From NCBI GenBank assembly GCA_014526335.1, contig JACTAT010000059.1:5514492-5578491 (forward strand): 64,000 nt of DNA, written 5' to 3'. The notes under the pieces are model-generated. The model saw nothing but the letters and a program-made list of their open reading frames with translations. It had not been told where the DNA came from and searched no databases. The stretch is from Chrysaora quinquecirrha. Its lineage: Eukaryota > Cnidaria > Scyphozoa > Semaeostomeae > Pelagiidae. Made by a program: the position numbers and the translations under genes. Below, piece after piece: positions 26,501 through 54,700 of this stretch. How positions within the stretch are numbered: position 1 is the stretch's first letter; every line of letters begins with the position of its first letter.

Positions 26501-26994
26501 CAGAGAGAAGAAGACGGAAGAGGCTTGGGCTTGATGTACCAGATGACGATTCGCCGGTGTCGGTTGCTGCCCCTGTGGAGGAGAAAGAGAAGGATACGAA
26601 GGACGCTGCGGAGGACAAGGCTGTACCTGCGAAGGAGAAAGATGAAAAAGTGGGAGTAACAGAGGAGAAACCAGCGGCTTTGAGAAACGGTGATGCTTCT
26701 GAGAAAATTGAAGATAATGCAAGCAGAGATGTAGCGCGGGATCGACGCAGAAGAAGACTCAAAGACGACGATGATAACGAAGAAGACGCGGAAAAGAAAC
26801 GAGAATCCCGCAGATCAAGCCGAAAAGCTTCGAATGAAGAACCGAAAGGACCAGAAAAGCCGAAAGAAGAGCCGAAACCAGTGGCGAAACCTGAGCCAGT
26901 GGCGATTAAAGCGCCAGAAAGACCCGCTATTGACTTTTCAAAGCCGATGACTCTGCGGGAAAGACGCAGATTGAAGGAACAAGGTCTTTTGTAA
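13223..26994 (+). CDS. TMOD: tropomodulin with long C-terminal repeat extension
   Basis: Tropomodulins cap actin-filament pointed ends and bind tropomyosin. Exons: 13223-13290 (ATG at 13282), 13772-13855, 14723-14824, 15950-16145, 16857-16949, 18089-18345, 18660-18743, 19013-19072, 19744-19888, 20356-20576, 21734-21920, 22573-22841, 23697-24041, 24638-24829, 25293-25540, 26083-26994. All junctions keep phase if one base is restored in exon 13. The N-terminus (LEDLTEEELQELNDIFDPEN) is the tropomodulin tropomyosin/actin-binding region. The leucine-rich-repeat part contains LETLNLESNFIT and FGYSFETRGPRDAMNRYILR. About 1,130 residues are predicted; tropomodulins are usually about 350 and leiomodins 550-600. 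Beyond about residue 417 come lysine/glutamate-rich sequence and serial modules with L-x-SLS-x-R-x-RR(K/R)K. A basic stretch plus GGALMSEMLSKASE near 20560 could be WH2-like. Leiomodin is the other possible name. Confidence 0.9.
13325..13480 (+). mobile_element. tRNA-like SINE
   Basis: This matches the element at 60603-60760 (other strand) and the head at 43128-43215. It shares gctgactcgtg, tcagaagctcagtgtgg and a B-box-like gggttcc/ggttcgagc. It lies in the first tropomodulin intron. Confidence 0.6.
13916..14590. repeat. (GTTA)n microsatellite
   Basis: A 675-bp array of gttagtta words with scattered substitutions lies in the second tropomodulin intron. Confidence 0.97.
15695..15965 (+). repeat. 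tandem duplication of the exon-4 splice-acceptor region
   Basis: The segment ending ttctaggcagttgagagtacagtt occurs twice, with acceptors at about 15823 and at 15949, preceded both times by similar gatattaa-rich sequence. Only the second continues as open coding sequence. Use of the first would soon reach a stop. Confidence 0.8.
16250..16680. repeat. imperfect ATA/AATAGT low-complexity repeat
   Basis: Recurring aatagtatcaataat words lie in a tropomodulin intron. The open frames on both strands here are compositional artefacts. Confidence 0.7.
17165..18010. mobile_element. cluster of tRNA-like SINE copies
   Basis: At about 17520-17760 a plus-strand element has an A-box-like tggcacaatgg and a B-box-like gggttcgagcc, then a body with gtataaatgggtacctgg. 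Around it are repeated pieces also present at 43250-43520 and 49090-49400: catgaatggcgaac, gagctcaatgaaatcg, ctctccaagtcatacagccc and tatgttgagcctt. All lie in a tropomodulin intron. Confidence 0.65.
18440..18612. repeat. GGTTAACT tandem repeat
   Basis: About 14 copies of a 12-bp word alternate between tttggttaac and tgtggttaac. Each contains the palindrome gttaac. It lies in the intron before the exon at 18660. Confidence 0.9.
19165..19400. mobile_element. TIR-element fragment, 'TAAGCAAC' variant
   Basis: It opens with tgtttttaataagcaact and closes with agttgcttatgcatg. It resembles the element at 10030-10430 and sits in a tropomodulin intron. Confidence 0.45.
19970..20315. repeat. (TTTG)n low-complexity tract
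   Basis: A tttgtttg-rich stretch fills the intron between the exons at 19744-19888 and 20356-20576. The long hydrophobic open frames are not genes. Confidence 0.9.
20650..21560. repeat. about 110-bp tandem repeat, eight or so copies
   Basis: Units contain agaaaacggat, agtcaacattttgtcac, aagtccttgagaggcagtgg and gacgggcaagggctagtctt. A single related copy is at about 19615-19670 in an earlier intron of the same gene. Confidence 0.85.
22900..23665. repeat. (ACAAT)n pentanucleotide array
   Basis: Long runs of acaatacaat, degenerate at the left and nearly pure at 23460-23560, lie in the tropomodulin intron before exon 13. Open frames on both strands are artefacts of a period that is not a multiple of three. 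Confidence 0.95.
23697..26994 (+). repeat. exon-encoded protein repeat: PxGK...QPV-x-L-x-SLS-x-R-x-RRKK modules
   Basis: Successive exons each begin or contain one module: MSMKNRRKK (23.71 kb), GLDSLSIRNRRKK (23.91), EESSIRRRKK (24.66), QLESLSLRGRRKK (25.32), ELESLSIRDRRKKK (26.09), ELGSLSFRERRRQK (26.28), GLETLSFAERRRRK (26.48) and a terminal PMTLRERRRLKEQG (26.94). Each is followed by an acidic run and often (D/E)DLLxSV. Modules are joined by a P-x-G-(K/R) linker and usually QPV. Several introns sit in the linkers, which suggests growth by exon duplication. The biochemical role is unknown; the alternation of basic and acidic blocks could suit actin or another filament partner, which is inference. 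Confidence 0.8.
24042..24637 (+). other. tropomodulin intron, repeated 'tgacc' short words only
   Basis: The intron contains scattered gaccttaggtgacccc-like words, also found at 24930-25270, but no recognised element or RNA. Confidence 0.5.
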
Positions 26995-27325
26995 ATCCTG
27001 CGAGAAAAACGCAGATAAAACGAACAAATGTTGGCTATAAAATTGCTATGTAATATAGAGTGCTGTCGACCTGAAGGTTTGCTGCTATTTAATGATGAAA
27101 TACAATAAGACGTACTTTATTACCTCGAGTCCCTGTTATCTATTACACGTTTTTTATAAGGAAGCTAAGCCTATTGCCAGTGAATGAACAATTTCTAATA
27201 CCTATTGCCTATTCTAAACCCAGGCTTATGTCGACATTGTGTACAGTCAGAACTAGTTGTCCACTGCTAATCGGCGATTTTTTGGGACTTAATTATCGTA
27301 ACGAATCTGTCTACATACACGCTTT
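26995..27325. other. 3' flank of the tropomodulin gene
   Basis: No exon is seen. The motif acaataagac at about 27103 is a near-miss to a polyadenylation signal, about 110 bp after the stop codon. Nothing else is recognisable. Confidence 0.4.
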
Positions 27326-27330
27326 TTTTT

Positions 27331-27720
27331 ATAAGGAACCACTTTATAAGGAACCTACATGTAGAAGGCCAGAAAATTTAAAGAACTTATACTACTAGAG
27401 AGAAAATAACTAAGAACTTTTATTGTTGAATAGTTTTATCACTGCAAATAATCAAGAATTAGAAAGCCGGTTCCATTCATTTGCAGTCGAAAATCACATA
27501 AATTGTACGTTAAGCATGTATCCAATGTTACTTTGAGTAGTCCCGAGCTTTTCTCACATGCAAGTGTCTCTCTTTTATTGTTAAAACCACTGTATGTGCA
27601 GTTAAAATTAAGGAACTATTAAGGAACTTTTTGAACTACAATTGCCTCAAAAGAGGTCCAAAAATACGGAACTTTAAGAACTAGGCCTAGAGGTAGGTTA
27701 CTTATAAAAAAAACGTGTAA
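27331..27720. mobile_element. about 390-bp TIR element (MITE), 'TACACGC-T8-ATAAGGAAC' family
   Basis: The left end tacacgctttttttta-taag is matched by the inverse cttataaaaaaaacgtgta at the right. TA at both edges is compatible with a TA target site. Internally aaggaac and ttaagaac words recur. It has a full-length inverted partner at 61650-62060, including tgtctctcttttattgtta and catttgcagtcgaaaatcac. No coding capacity. Confidence 0.8.
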
Positions 27721-27724
27721 GCGC

Positions 27725-28715
27725 TCTGGCGAAGCAAAATTCCAGAACGTTCATGCTTTCTTCCGAAAATAGTTAGCCAGAAACGCCAGGGGGGGGGGGC
27801 AAGTGCATCTCCTTCCCTTTCCTAAGGGGGGCAAGGGGGACAAAAGTGCCCTTTCAATGTAAAACAATAATTGACTTTGACAATGCTAAAAACGATATTT
27901 CGGCACCCAGAAATTCAACTGGAGGCAACTTGAGTTGAAACTTGATCGAAAGCCCAAACAGCTTCATCCCCTTACCGTCAGGACATCAGAAACACAAAAT
28001 GACTGGCGAGTGCAACTTCGAAATAAGCAATATTGGCGATATTATGCAATTCGAAATGAGTACATGTGGAGACATAGCCAAAATGTCGTATAAAAACATG
28101 ATTAATATTCGGTGAAAAACTTTTGTTGCATTTTAAGTCAATCTAAAGGGCGTGGACAAAAAAATTTTACAACCAAACCCCCTAATTTTTTATCTCGATT
28201 GCCCTTACATTCCTAGTCGTTGTCCTACCATCGCTCAGGCGTCCCTGTAGTTCGCAATTGATTCCCGTCATTTTGTCGACCTGAGCGCTCAAACCAAAGC
28301 TCAAACCGTGATCAACTGTGTTCTATAAGCTTTTACTAGTTGTTGTCATGTCGAAATGAACTAGCAGCTACAACTAGTTGACGTTCGTTCCATTCTATCA
28401 CAGGTCGACAGAAGCCCTGAGACTATTCGTTTCCTACCCCATTTCGAAAGTTGCCTAATCCCTTGAAAAAATTCTGAACAGTTTTGCTTAATTTATCTTG
28501 ATATTCCATAGATTTAAGTCGATATCACTCTAAGAAATTAATTTCTACTATACTTAAAATAGTTTCAGAAAAGTAAGCATTCAAAACAATCTGTAATTTT
28601 GAATTTCATTCTTGAATTTGTACCATTAATTTCAAATTTTGTTATTCTATTTTCTTCTCTTGGTCTTCAAAAATCGTTATTGGATCTTTCAAAATACCTG
28701 CTGAATAGCCTCTAG
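27725..28715. other. intergenic stretch, nothing recognised
   Basis: It contains an 11-base G-run at about 27790 and no open frame or repeat copy that I can identify. Confidence 0.5.
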
Positions 28716-28719
28716 AGGA

Positions 28720-29445
28720 AAAATGAAGAATTTTCTGGATAATGGGTGGGATTGGGGAAATATATTCACCTCAAGAATCGCCAAAAAGGCAAGCGTATAT
28801 ATAGCCTTGCCAAAAAGCCAAAAATCGGCAAAAATCAGAGGGTTCGAGAACTCCCTATTTCATTCCAAATTATTTATTGAATCCTACCAAATAACCTCTG
28901 TATAGCCTCTCAGGCGGTAAATAAAGTATTTTTCTGTCATCGGGCCGAATTGGGGAGAAAAAATTACCCTCGAAAAGTCACAAAAATACATCCTATAGCC
29001 TTCCAAAATGGCAAATAATCGGACAAAAACAGGGGTATTGAACACCTACTTTTTTCTTCAAAAAAAGTCACTAAATCCAGCCAGATACCCCCTGATCTGC
29101 CTTTGGGGGTTAAATAAAGTGTTTTTCTATCAAATTAAGTCCAATTTCGGTGAAAAAATATCCAACAAAAAATCGCCAAAAAGGCAAGTCTATAGCCTTG
29201 CTAAATGGCAAAAATAGGCCAAAATCAGGGGTTTTTTAGACTCCCTTTTACCTTCAAAAATAGTCACTAAATCAATGCTACAAGATACCACGTGATCTGC
29301 CTCTAGGAGGTAAATTAAGTTCGGCGAAAAAATTTCCCTCAAGAAATTGCCAAAAAGGCAAGTCTATAGCCCTGCTAAATGGCCAAAAATCTGCTAAAAT
29401 TAGGGGTTTTGAAGACCCCCACTTTGAAGACGGGCTAAATAAAGT
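28720..29445. repeat. about 190-bp tandem repeat (left block)
   Basis: Units contain taccccctgatctgcct, gggggtaaataaagtg, gccaaaaaggcaagtctata and aaaatcaggggttttg. The same unit resumes at 32890-33540, so the 1.09-kb repeat and a LINE fragment lie between two blocks of it. Confidence 0.8.
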
Positions 29446-29484
29446 GTTTTTCAATGAAATTACTTTTTCGAAAAAATGGCCTAA

Positions 29485-32405
29485 AATCTACCTTCTAGAA
29501 ACGAGATAATTTTTATCTCAAATGAAAGCTTATCAAGTGCTGATTTCAACGCTGATTATATGAACACTATAGTGCTAATATTACGCATTTTGTGCCGCTT
29601 TGAATTTTCGTGATTTACATTGAAAAATTGAATTGGATTGACCTACTGGCTCCGGGTGAAATGGGATCTCATTGACAGTGTCTTGCAAGAAAAGCTAATA
29701 AAGTCATGAAAAAACATTAAAATTTAGTGATTTATATATCAAATTGAAGCGCAAGAAATGCTCAATAACAAAGAGCTTAGAAGAGCAGCAAATCTCAAGA
29801 AACAAAAAAGTTACGGATTTTTGAAAGTCGACAATTTTACCAAAAATCGGGAAATTATTTCCTCGAATACTGCTTAAAATAACATCAACGTTATACGAGC
29901 TTATAGATCTTTGAACGCTGATTAAAATGGTGTCTTTGGTTTTCTGATAGCTTCTTTGGAGGCCGAGAAATTTGCTGTCAAAGTCCGGAGCCATTTCAGA
30001 TGCTCGAAAATGCTCTAATTTTAACCCAAATCCTTAAAAATTTGCTTCTCAAAAACGTAAAAATATCCCAAAATTATAAATCCCGGAATTGCTCCGAAAT
30101 AGAAAATAGATTTTCTCAGTTGCAAAAAACAATTATTAACAGATAGATACACGTTTCTATGCGTCTTTTCAAGGGCTACAATGTGAAGTAAGACATTAAG
30201 ATTTTCTCGCTTTATTGACGGAGGTATGGGGGGTTGAATTTTCGGAAAACGGTAAATTTCAACGTGCCAAAACTTTTGTTCGTTTTAACGCAGAAACAAA
30301 AGTGAATAACCATCGTGTTGGCCATGATTTGCGCTTCAATTTAACCCTAAAATGGCCATTATCTAGGTTGTTTTTGTGTGAAAGCGAGCAAGCTGTTTCT
30401 CGTGAAAAAACGGCGAAAAATTGTTCTCCTCAAAATTGCTTGAATATAGTACCAAATGAAAGCCCGTGCTCAAAACTATCGTGCCATTGTTTATTTGGTT
30501 CGAAAAGACGAAAAAATCGGCATATAAGAGCAGTTTTTCTGTTGCGTATTTTAGAATTTTTTCGAAAAATTGGCCTAAAATCTACCTTCTAGAAACGAGA
30601 TATTTTTTACATCAAATGAAAGCTTATCAATTGCTGATTTCAACGCTGATTATATGAACACTATAGTGCTAATATTACGCATTTTATGCCGCTTTGAATT
30701 TTCGTGATTTACATTGAAAAATTGAATTGGATTGACCTACTGGCTCCAGGTGAAATGGGATCTCATTGACAGTGTCTTGCAAAAAAAGCTAATAAAGTCA
30801 TGAAAAAACATTAAAATTTAGTGATTTATATATCAAATTGAAGCGCAAGAAATGCTCAATAAGAAAGAGCTTAGAAGAGCAGCAAATCTCAAGAAACACA
30901 AAAGTTACGGATTTTTGAAAGTCGACAATTTTACCAAAAATCGGGAAATTATTTCCTCGAATAATGCTTAAAATAAAATCAACGTTATACGAGCTTATAG
31001 ATCTTTGAACGCTGATTAAAATGGTGTCTTTGGTTTTCTGATAGCTTCTCTGGAGGCCGAGAAATTTGCTGTCAAAGTCCGGAGCCATCCCAGATGCTCG
31101 AAAATGCTCTAATTTTAACCCAAATCCTTAAAAATTTGCTTGTCAAAAACGTAAAAATATCCCAAAAATATAAATCCCGGAATTGCTCCGAAATAGAAAG
31201 TTGACTTTCTCAGTTGCAAAAAACAATTTTTAACAGATATACACACATTTCAAAGCGTCTTTTCAAGGGCTACAATGTGAAGTAAAGCATGAAGACATTC
31301 GCGCTTTATTGACGAAGATATTCGGGGGTGAATTTTCGGAAAACGGTAAATTTCAACATGCCAAAACTTTTGCTCGTTTTAACACAGAAACAAAAGTAAA
31401 TAACCATCGTGTTGGCCATAATTTGCGCTTCAATTTAACCCTAAAATCGCCATTTTCTAACTTGTTTTTGCGTGAAAGCGAGCAAGCTGTTTCTCGTGAA
31501 AAAACGGCGAAAACTTTTTCTCCTAAAAATTGCTTGAATATAGTACCAAATGAAAGCCCGTACTCAAAACTATCGTGCCATCGTTTATTTGGTACGAAAA
31601 GACGAAAAAAATGGGGGCATATAAGAGCAGTTTTTCTGTTGCGCATTTTAGAATTTTTTCGAAAAAATGGCCTGAATTCTACCCTCTAAAAACGAGATAA
31701 TTTTTTTCTCAAATGAAAGCTTATCAAGCGCTGATTTCAACGCTGATTATATGAACACTATAGTGCTAATATTACGCATTTTATGCCTCTTTGAATTTTC
31801 GTGATTTACATTGAAAAATTGAATTGGATTGACCTACTGGCTCCAGGTGAAATGGGATCTCATTGACAGTCTCTTGCAAGAAAAGCTAATAAAGTCATGA
31901 AAAAACATCAAAATTTAGTGATTTATATATCAAATTGAAGCACAAGCAAGGCTCAATAGGAAAGAGTTTAGAGGAGCAGCAAATCTCAAGAAACAAAAAA
32001 GTTGCGGAATTATGAAAGTCGACAATTTCACCAAAAATCGAAAAATTATTTCCTCGAATATTCCTTAAAATAATATCAACGTTATACGAGCTTATAGATC
32101 TTTGAACGCTGATTAAAATGGTGTCGTTGCTTTTCTGATAGCTTCTTTGGAGGCCGAGAAATTTGCTGTCAAAGTCCGGAGCCATCCCAGATGCTCGAAA
32201 ATGCTCTAATTTTAACCCAAATCCTTAAAAACTTGCTTGTCAAAAACGAAAAAATATAAAATCTCGGAATGGCTCCGAAAAAGAAAGTCCATTTTGCTAA
32301 AAGCAATTTTAACAGATAGATACACGTTTCTATATGCGTCTTTTCAAGGGCTACAATGTGAAGTAAAGCATGAAGATTTTCGCGCTTCATTGACGTAGAT
32401 ATAGG
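29485..32405. repeat. 1.09-kb tandem repeat, two full units and a partial third
   Basis: Units start near 29500, 30594 and 31690. Landmarks such as ttacattgaaaaattgaat (29618, 30711, 31807) and tgctgtcaaagtccggagcc repeat at spacings of 1,093-1,097 bp. Each unit holds a 96-codon minus-strand open frame (29704-29994, 30798-31088, 31895-32185); the first two also hold a plus-strand frame of about 125 codons (30215-30592, 31309-31689). I recognise neither protein. The differences between copies frequently change residues, which argues against strong protein selection. Confidence 0.9.
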
Positions 32406-32469
32406 CTTGCTAGACTTACTAAATGGCCCATAGGCTAAAATTACGGGTTTTGAAGACCGCCTTTGTTCT

Positions 32470-32912
32470 TCAAAAATTGTCCTACAATCCTACAACAGCT
32501 GGTGCAAACTCGTTACGGAATGGGCGCACCTGCATCGTCCCAGCTTTGAAGCGTGATGCCACCCAAAGGATTCAAAATTTACGTGAATCAAGCTTAGCTG
32601 TGCAGGGAGCACGACTGTTCAACTGCCTACCCAGAAATCTACGAGATATGGCTGGGCAGAGCATTGACATGTTCAAGCGAAATTCGGATAAATTTCTCAG
32701 ATTAGTCCCAGATGAACCTCTTGTACCTGGATACACAGCAATGCGCAAAACAGATTCGAACAGCTTATTGGATTTCCGAAGCATTATTAGAGACATTACA
32801 TTTAAAATCGATACAATGGAAGAGATGTGATGTTCACTACTTGGCGGATGAGATGACTCTACCACCAATCAGTATTTGACTGTAAAAATTTGTATAATAA
32901 TAATAATAACAT
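32470..32912 (+). mobile_element. 3' end of a second LINE-type retrotransposon
   Basis: The plus-strand frame ending at 32830 encodes a LINE C-terminal tail with RNGRTCIVPAL, RDATQRIQNLRESS, GARLFNCLPRNLRD, FKRNSDKFL and PDEPLVPGYTA. The element ends in an (ATA)n simple repeat at about 32892-32909. No reverse-transcriptase core remains. It differs from the LINE tail at 10.8 kb, so it is another lineage. Confidence 0.85.
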
Positions 32913-33540
32913 ACCCCCTGATCTGCCTCTAGGGGGTAAATTAAGTTTTTTTTATGAAATTAGGTCTAATTTTGGCGAAAAAGTTTCCCTCGAGAAGTCG
33001 CCAAAAAGACTAGTCCATAGCCTTGCTAAATGGCCAAAAATCGGCTAAAATCAGGGGTTTTGAAGACCGCCTTTGTTCTTCAAAAATTGTCGTTAAATCC
33101 TACAAGATAACCCCGATCTGCCTCTAAGGGGTAAATTAAGTGTTTTTCTATCAAATTAGGTCGAATTTGGGCGAAAAAATTCTCTAAAAAAATCACCCAA
33201 AAGGTAAGTGGGCAAAATGGGCAAAAATCGGCCAAAATCAGGGGTTTTGAAAATTCCCTTTTTTCTTCAAAAATAGTCCTTAACTTCTACCAGATACCCC
33301 CTGACCTGCCTCTAGGGGGTAAATTAAGTGTTTTTCTATGAAATTAGGTTGAATTTAGACGAAAATATTTCTCTCAAAAAATCACAAAAAAGTTAAGTCT
33401 ATAGACCTTGCTAAATGGGCAAAAATCGGCCAAAATCAGGGGTTTTAAAGACTCCCTATTTTCCTTAAAAATATTCAGTAAATCCTACCAAATACCCCCT
33501 GATCTCCCTATAGGGGAGTGGCTACCATAGTCCACGCCTT
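32890..33540. repeat. about 190-bp tandem repeat (right block)
   Basis: Same unit as 28720-29445, with ccccctgatctgcctctag and ggccaaaatcaggggttttg. It ends about 160 bp beyond the ferrochelatase stop codon. Confidence 0.8.
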
Positions 33541-33656
33541 TGACCACAAAGATTACCATTGATAGTCCAGGGTCACCCCTGGATCATGTTGAATTTTCAC
33601 AGATTTGAATACAAGAAGACAATATTTCAGGGTGTTTCCAACATCATCAATCTTAT

Positions 33657-33664
33657 TTTATTCT
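33657..33664 (-). promoter_or_regulatory. polyadenylation signal of FECH
   Basis: The minus strand reads gaataaaata about 40 bp after the TAG stop codon, a canonical AATAAA at the expected distance. Confidence 0.6.
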
Positions 33665-33700
33665 ACAATCTACATATAAATTTTATAAAACGCTAAATGT

Positions 33701-51505
<17,805 letters not shown>

Positions 51506-51716
51506 CTTGAAGAACTTCTGCCCAAAAATTGAAAATCCCACTAAAGACCAAAATAGGAATCTCGTTTTGAAAAAGAGGTTTGTTATGATGAATGATTGAC
51601 AGGTATGTATTGCGCAGGCGTTAATACCCTCCTCTTTTAGCGATGCGGCCTAACTAACTTTCCTTCGAATTTTTCTTTTCAAAAACCCGGGAAATCTTTT
51701 TGCTTTCAAAGACGAA
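51506..51716. promoter_or_regulatory. bidirectional FECH/XPA promoter region
   Basis: Only 211 bp separate the FECH start codon (minus) and the XPA start codon (plus). The segment contains tgcgcaggcg at about 51610, close to the NRF-1 palindrome common in divergent housekeeping promoters and in nuclear genes for mitochondrial proteins. No TATA box is obvious. Shared regulation is inference from the arrangement. Confidence 0.6.
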
Positions 51717-54700
51717 ATGACCGAAGAAAACTCAGAAGAACCTAAAGTGCAAAATGAAACTCCAAAGCTTACAGACAGTCAAAAAGCGAGGATAGAGAAG
51801 AACAGGCAAAGGGCATTGTTGCTGAGACAGGCGAGGTACAATTCGGGTACAAGGACATGGATAAATTGGCGGGGAATTTTCGCGGGAAAAATGAATTTTT
51901 GTTACATTTGGCCGCTTTTATTGTTTGTAACATAATTGACACTGCACAGTAGACTTCATACGCAATGCTTTGATATAAGAAATAGTGGTATTTCGATGCC
52001 CCTCACCATCGTGCAATCACTTTGATATACTTTTCAAAAGAATTTGACAACATTCTGTTTTTGGCTATGACGTACGTCACCAGAAAATTTTTTTTCTCAT
52101 TGCATCAGAAAAGGATGATGTTATGAAACCAAACAAACGAAACTACAAATAATAAAATTCTATCACAATTAAAAATATAAGATAGTATTTATTGAGGGAA
52201 AACACTATCACCAAAGAATAGCCCCATCGGAAATAAAATATGAAACCGTAATACTGTTATGCTGTTAAAATTCCTGGTAAAATCTTCGGAAGTTTACCCT
52301 TAGGTTTTGCTTTCTTGTTTGTTCTTGAAATACACCTAAAGAATATCAAGTGGAAAATTGTTTTATTGAATTTCCTGCATCGTTTCCTTTCGGTTTTAAT
52401 TCAGAAGTGTAAAATTGCGTCAATAATGTCAAAACAGTGTGGAGTAAATTGAAAAAAAAACTTCACAAAGGAAAACAGCTTTGTTGCAAGGAAACGGCCT
52501 ATGAGGTTTCTTTTACTGAATTTCATATTACGATGGCATAAAGATGGAGTTGGACTCATATTTCTTAGACTTGATTCTAAACATGAAGAGCATTGTCTGT
52601 TATGTAGTAAGATTATAAAAAGAAACGAAAAGACTCAAACTTTAGGTAGTAATGGTTGGGAAGCATTTAAAACTTTGGTTAAACAATGGAGGGAAGTTGA
52701 CATAGACTGTGACGACTCAAAATATTTCCTTTGACAAGTACACAACCGAGTTAAAGGCCATGATATAGCTTTTAGTAAAGTACATAAGATTTGTAGAACC
52801 ATATTCAGCACAAAATTAGCAGCATATCAGGAAAAATATGGCAAAGTTTGTACAAAGCCAGAAGAACCGTCAGGGGTACAGATAAAGAAAGAGGTAAGAT
52901 CACCAATGAAGTGTCGTTCAATGAAGAGGGGAACAGAGCGTGACAACAGACGAAAATGCTTTATATGTTCTTAAATAACAAGCTCATATAACAATTCACA
53001 GGACAGTGGAGGTCTTGGTAGATGCGAACAACTTTCTTCTAACAATCTAGTCCAGAGGCAGAAGATCTACATTGAAAGTGTATCTCATTGATTTCATGCT
53101 GCAGCGAAAAGACTAGAACTTTTACGTGGTGGACAAGCGTTTGATATTTTTGCGATTGACGTTTATTACTATAAGTATTGCTACATAAAATTTGCCTTGA
53201 ATCCAGTGACTTTGCAAGAATCGCAGGATCATGAACAACAAGAAGCTGAAGCAGACACCAAGGCCGATTTCTTTCGCGCTGTTTGAATCAAAATCACCAG
53301 GAAGAGTCAAGCATACTTGCTTCACGATCTACTGAGTGACATCCAGCTATATAGCGAGGACAATGGAGTTGAAAGCATAACAGGACAATCTGCAAGACCT
53401 CTTGCAAGTTCGCCTGAATCTTTATTGGAATTGTTTGATGAAGGTCCTCTTCCTGATCTTTACAACGTGATCTATGCTACAATGTACCCACAATTCTCAA
53501 AGAATGAGTACGGTTATGCTAAAACAGAGTCAACCAATATTTCAACAAAAATTTGGTCATTGGCATTAGACTGGCAGTCTCTGATTATTCGTCAAAAAAA
53601 CGCTAAGCAAGCAATGCTTGGCCTTACAGTACATCGCCTAACTGGAAGTAAAGAAGCAGCTCAGTACCTTCATGGTCTTGGTTGTGCCATATCGTACAAT
53701 GACATCCTGAAATATAATGACTATTGGTCAAGAAATCAGCCAGCTGTCGAGAAACGTTTCACAACGTTTACTTCATTGCATTCTTCAATAGACAACAATG
53801 ATGGCAACCAAGAGACAGTAACTGGAGCAGGAACAACTCATGATACAAATAGAACTTTGTTCAAACCGCTGCTTCCAGGTATTTATATTCTTTCTTTATT
53901 GTCTCCAATTTTCTTTATTCGTTTCCGTACTTCATGAATTAATTAATGATGTCCGTTGTTCACTTTAGAAGAAGAAGTTGTTATTACAACTACCCAGCAA
54001 ACAGATGTTTCAGCAGAAGATCCGAATTCTGTCCGGGAAATTCCAGAATATTCACTTGGTATACGGAAAGAGCCACCTAAATTCTCAAGGCACAAAGACG
54101 TCGACCGCAGGGACATTCTGGAGGTGTGCTTCAACAAGGATATTGTCTGGGCCCTGGCTAACGGTGTTCCTGATGATGTATGTGGAGAAGCATTACCGTT
54201 GTTAGGCTCATGGACTGTCTTCAACAGAGCTGTCACGGCAATTGATCAGACAAAGTCCATCATAGAATACATGCCTGTTATTCCTGAACCACCAAATTAC
54301 GCAGTTTGCAAGAACTATCTCGATACTTTGAATGATATAATCAAAGACCTTGGATTGACCCATATGTTTGCGCATGCAGATGAAGATGTGTATTCCAAAT
54401 TGGTGCAAATAATCTGGAAGCATGGCAACCTTTATAAGAATGTAATTGCGCTAATGGGTGGTTTCCATCAGCTTCGAGTTAGACAGCGCTTGATTTATAA
54501 AAGACATGCATGTTTGGGATACAAAGATTGGTTCATTGACTCTGGGACCATAGCAGCTGGCTCTGCTGACAAAGCATTTGGTGGCAAACACTACTACAGG
54601 TGAGTAATTAAATGCATATTTTCTCGAATTGCCAAGGAATATTTACTTTTTTTGACAAACATAATCACGAGCTGTTATTTTCCTGAAGGTGCATAAGAAT

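Noticed and set aside
26133..26762. Minus-strand 209- and 183-codon open frames
   Set aside because: Antisense shadows of the last tropomodulin exon; Ser/Pro-rich content mirrors its GAA/AAG codons.
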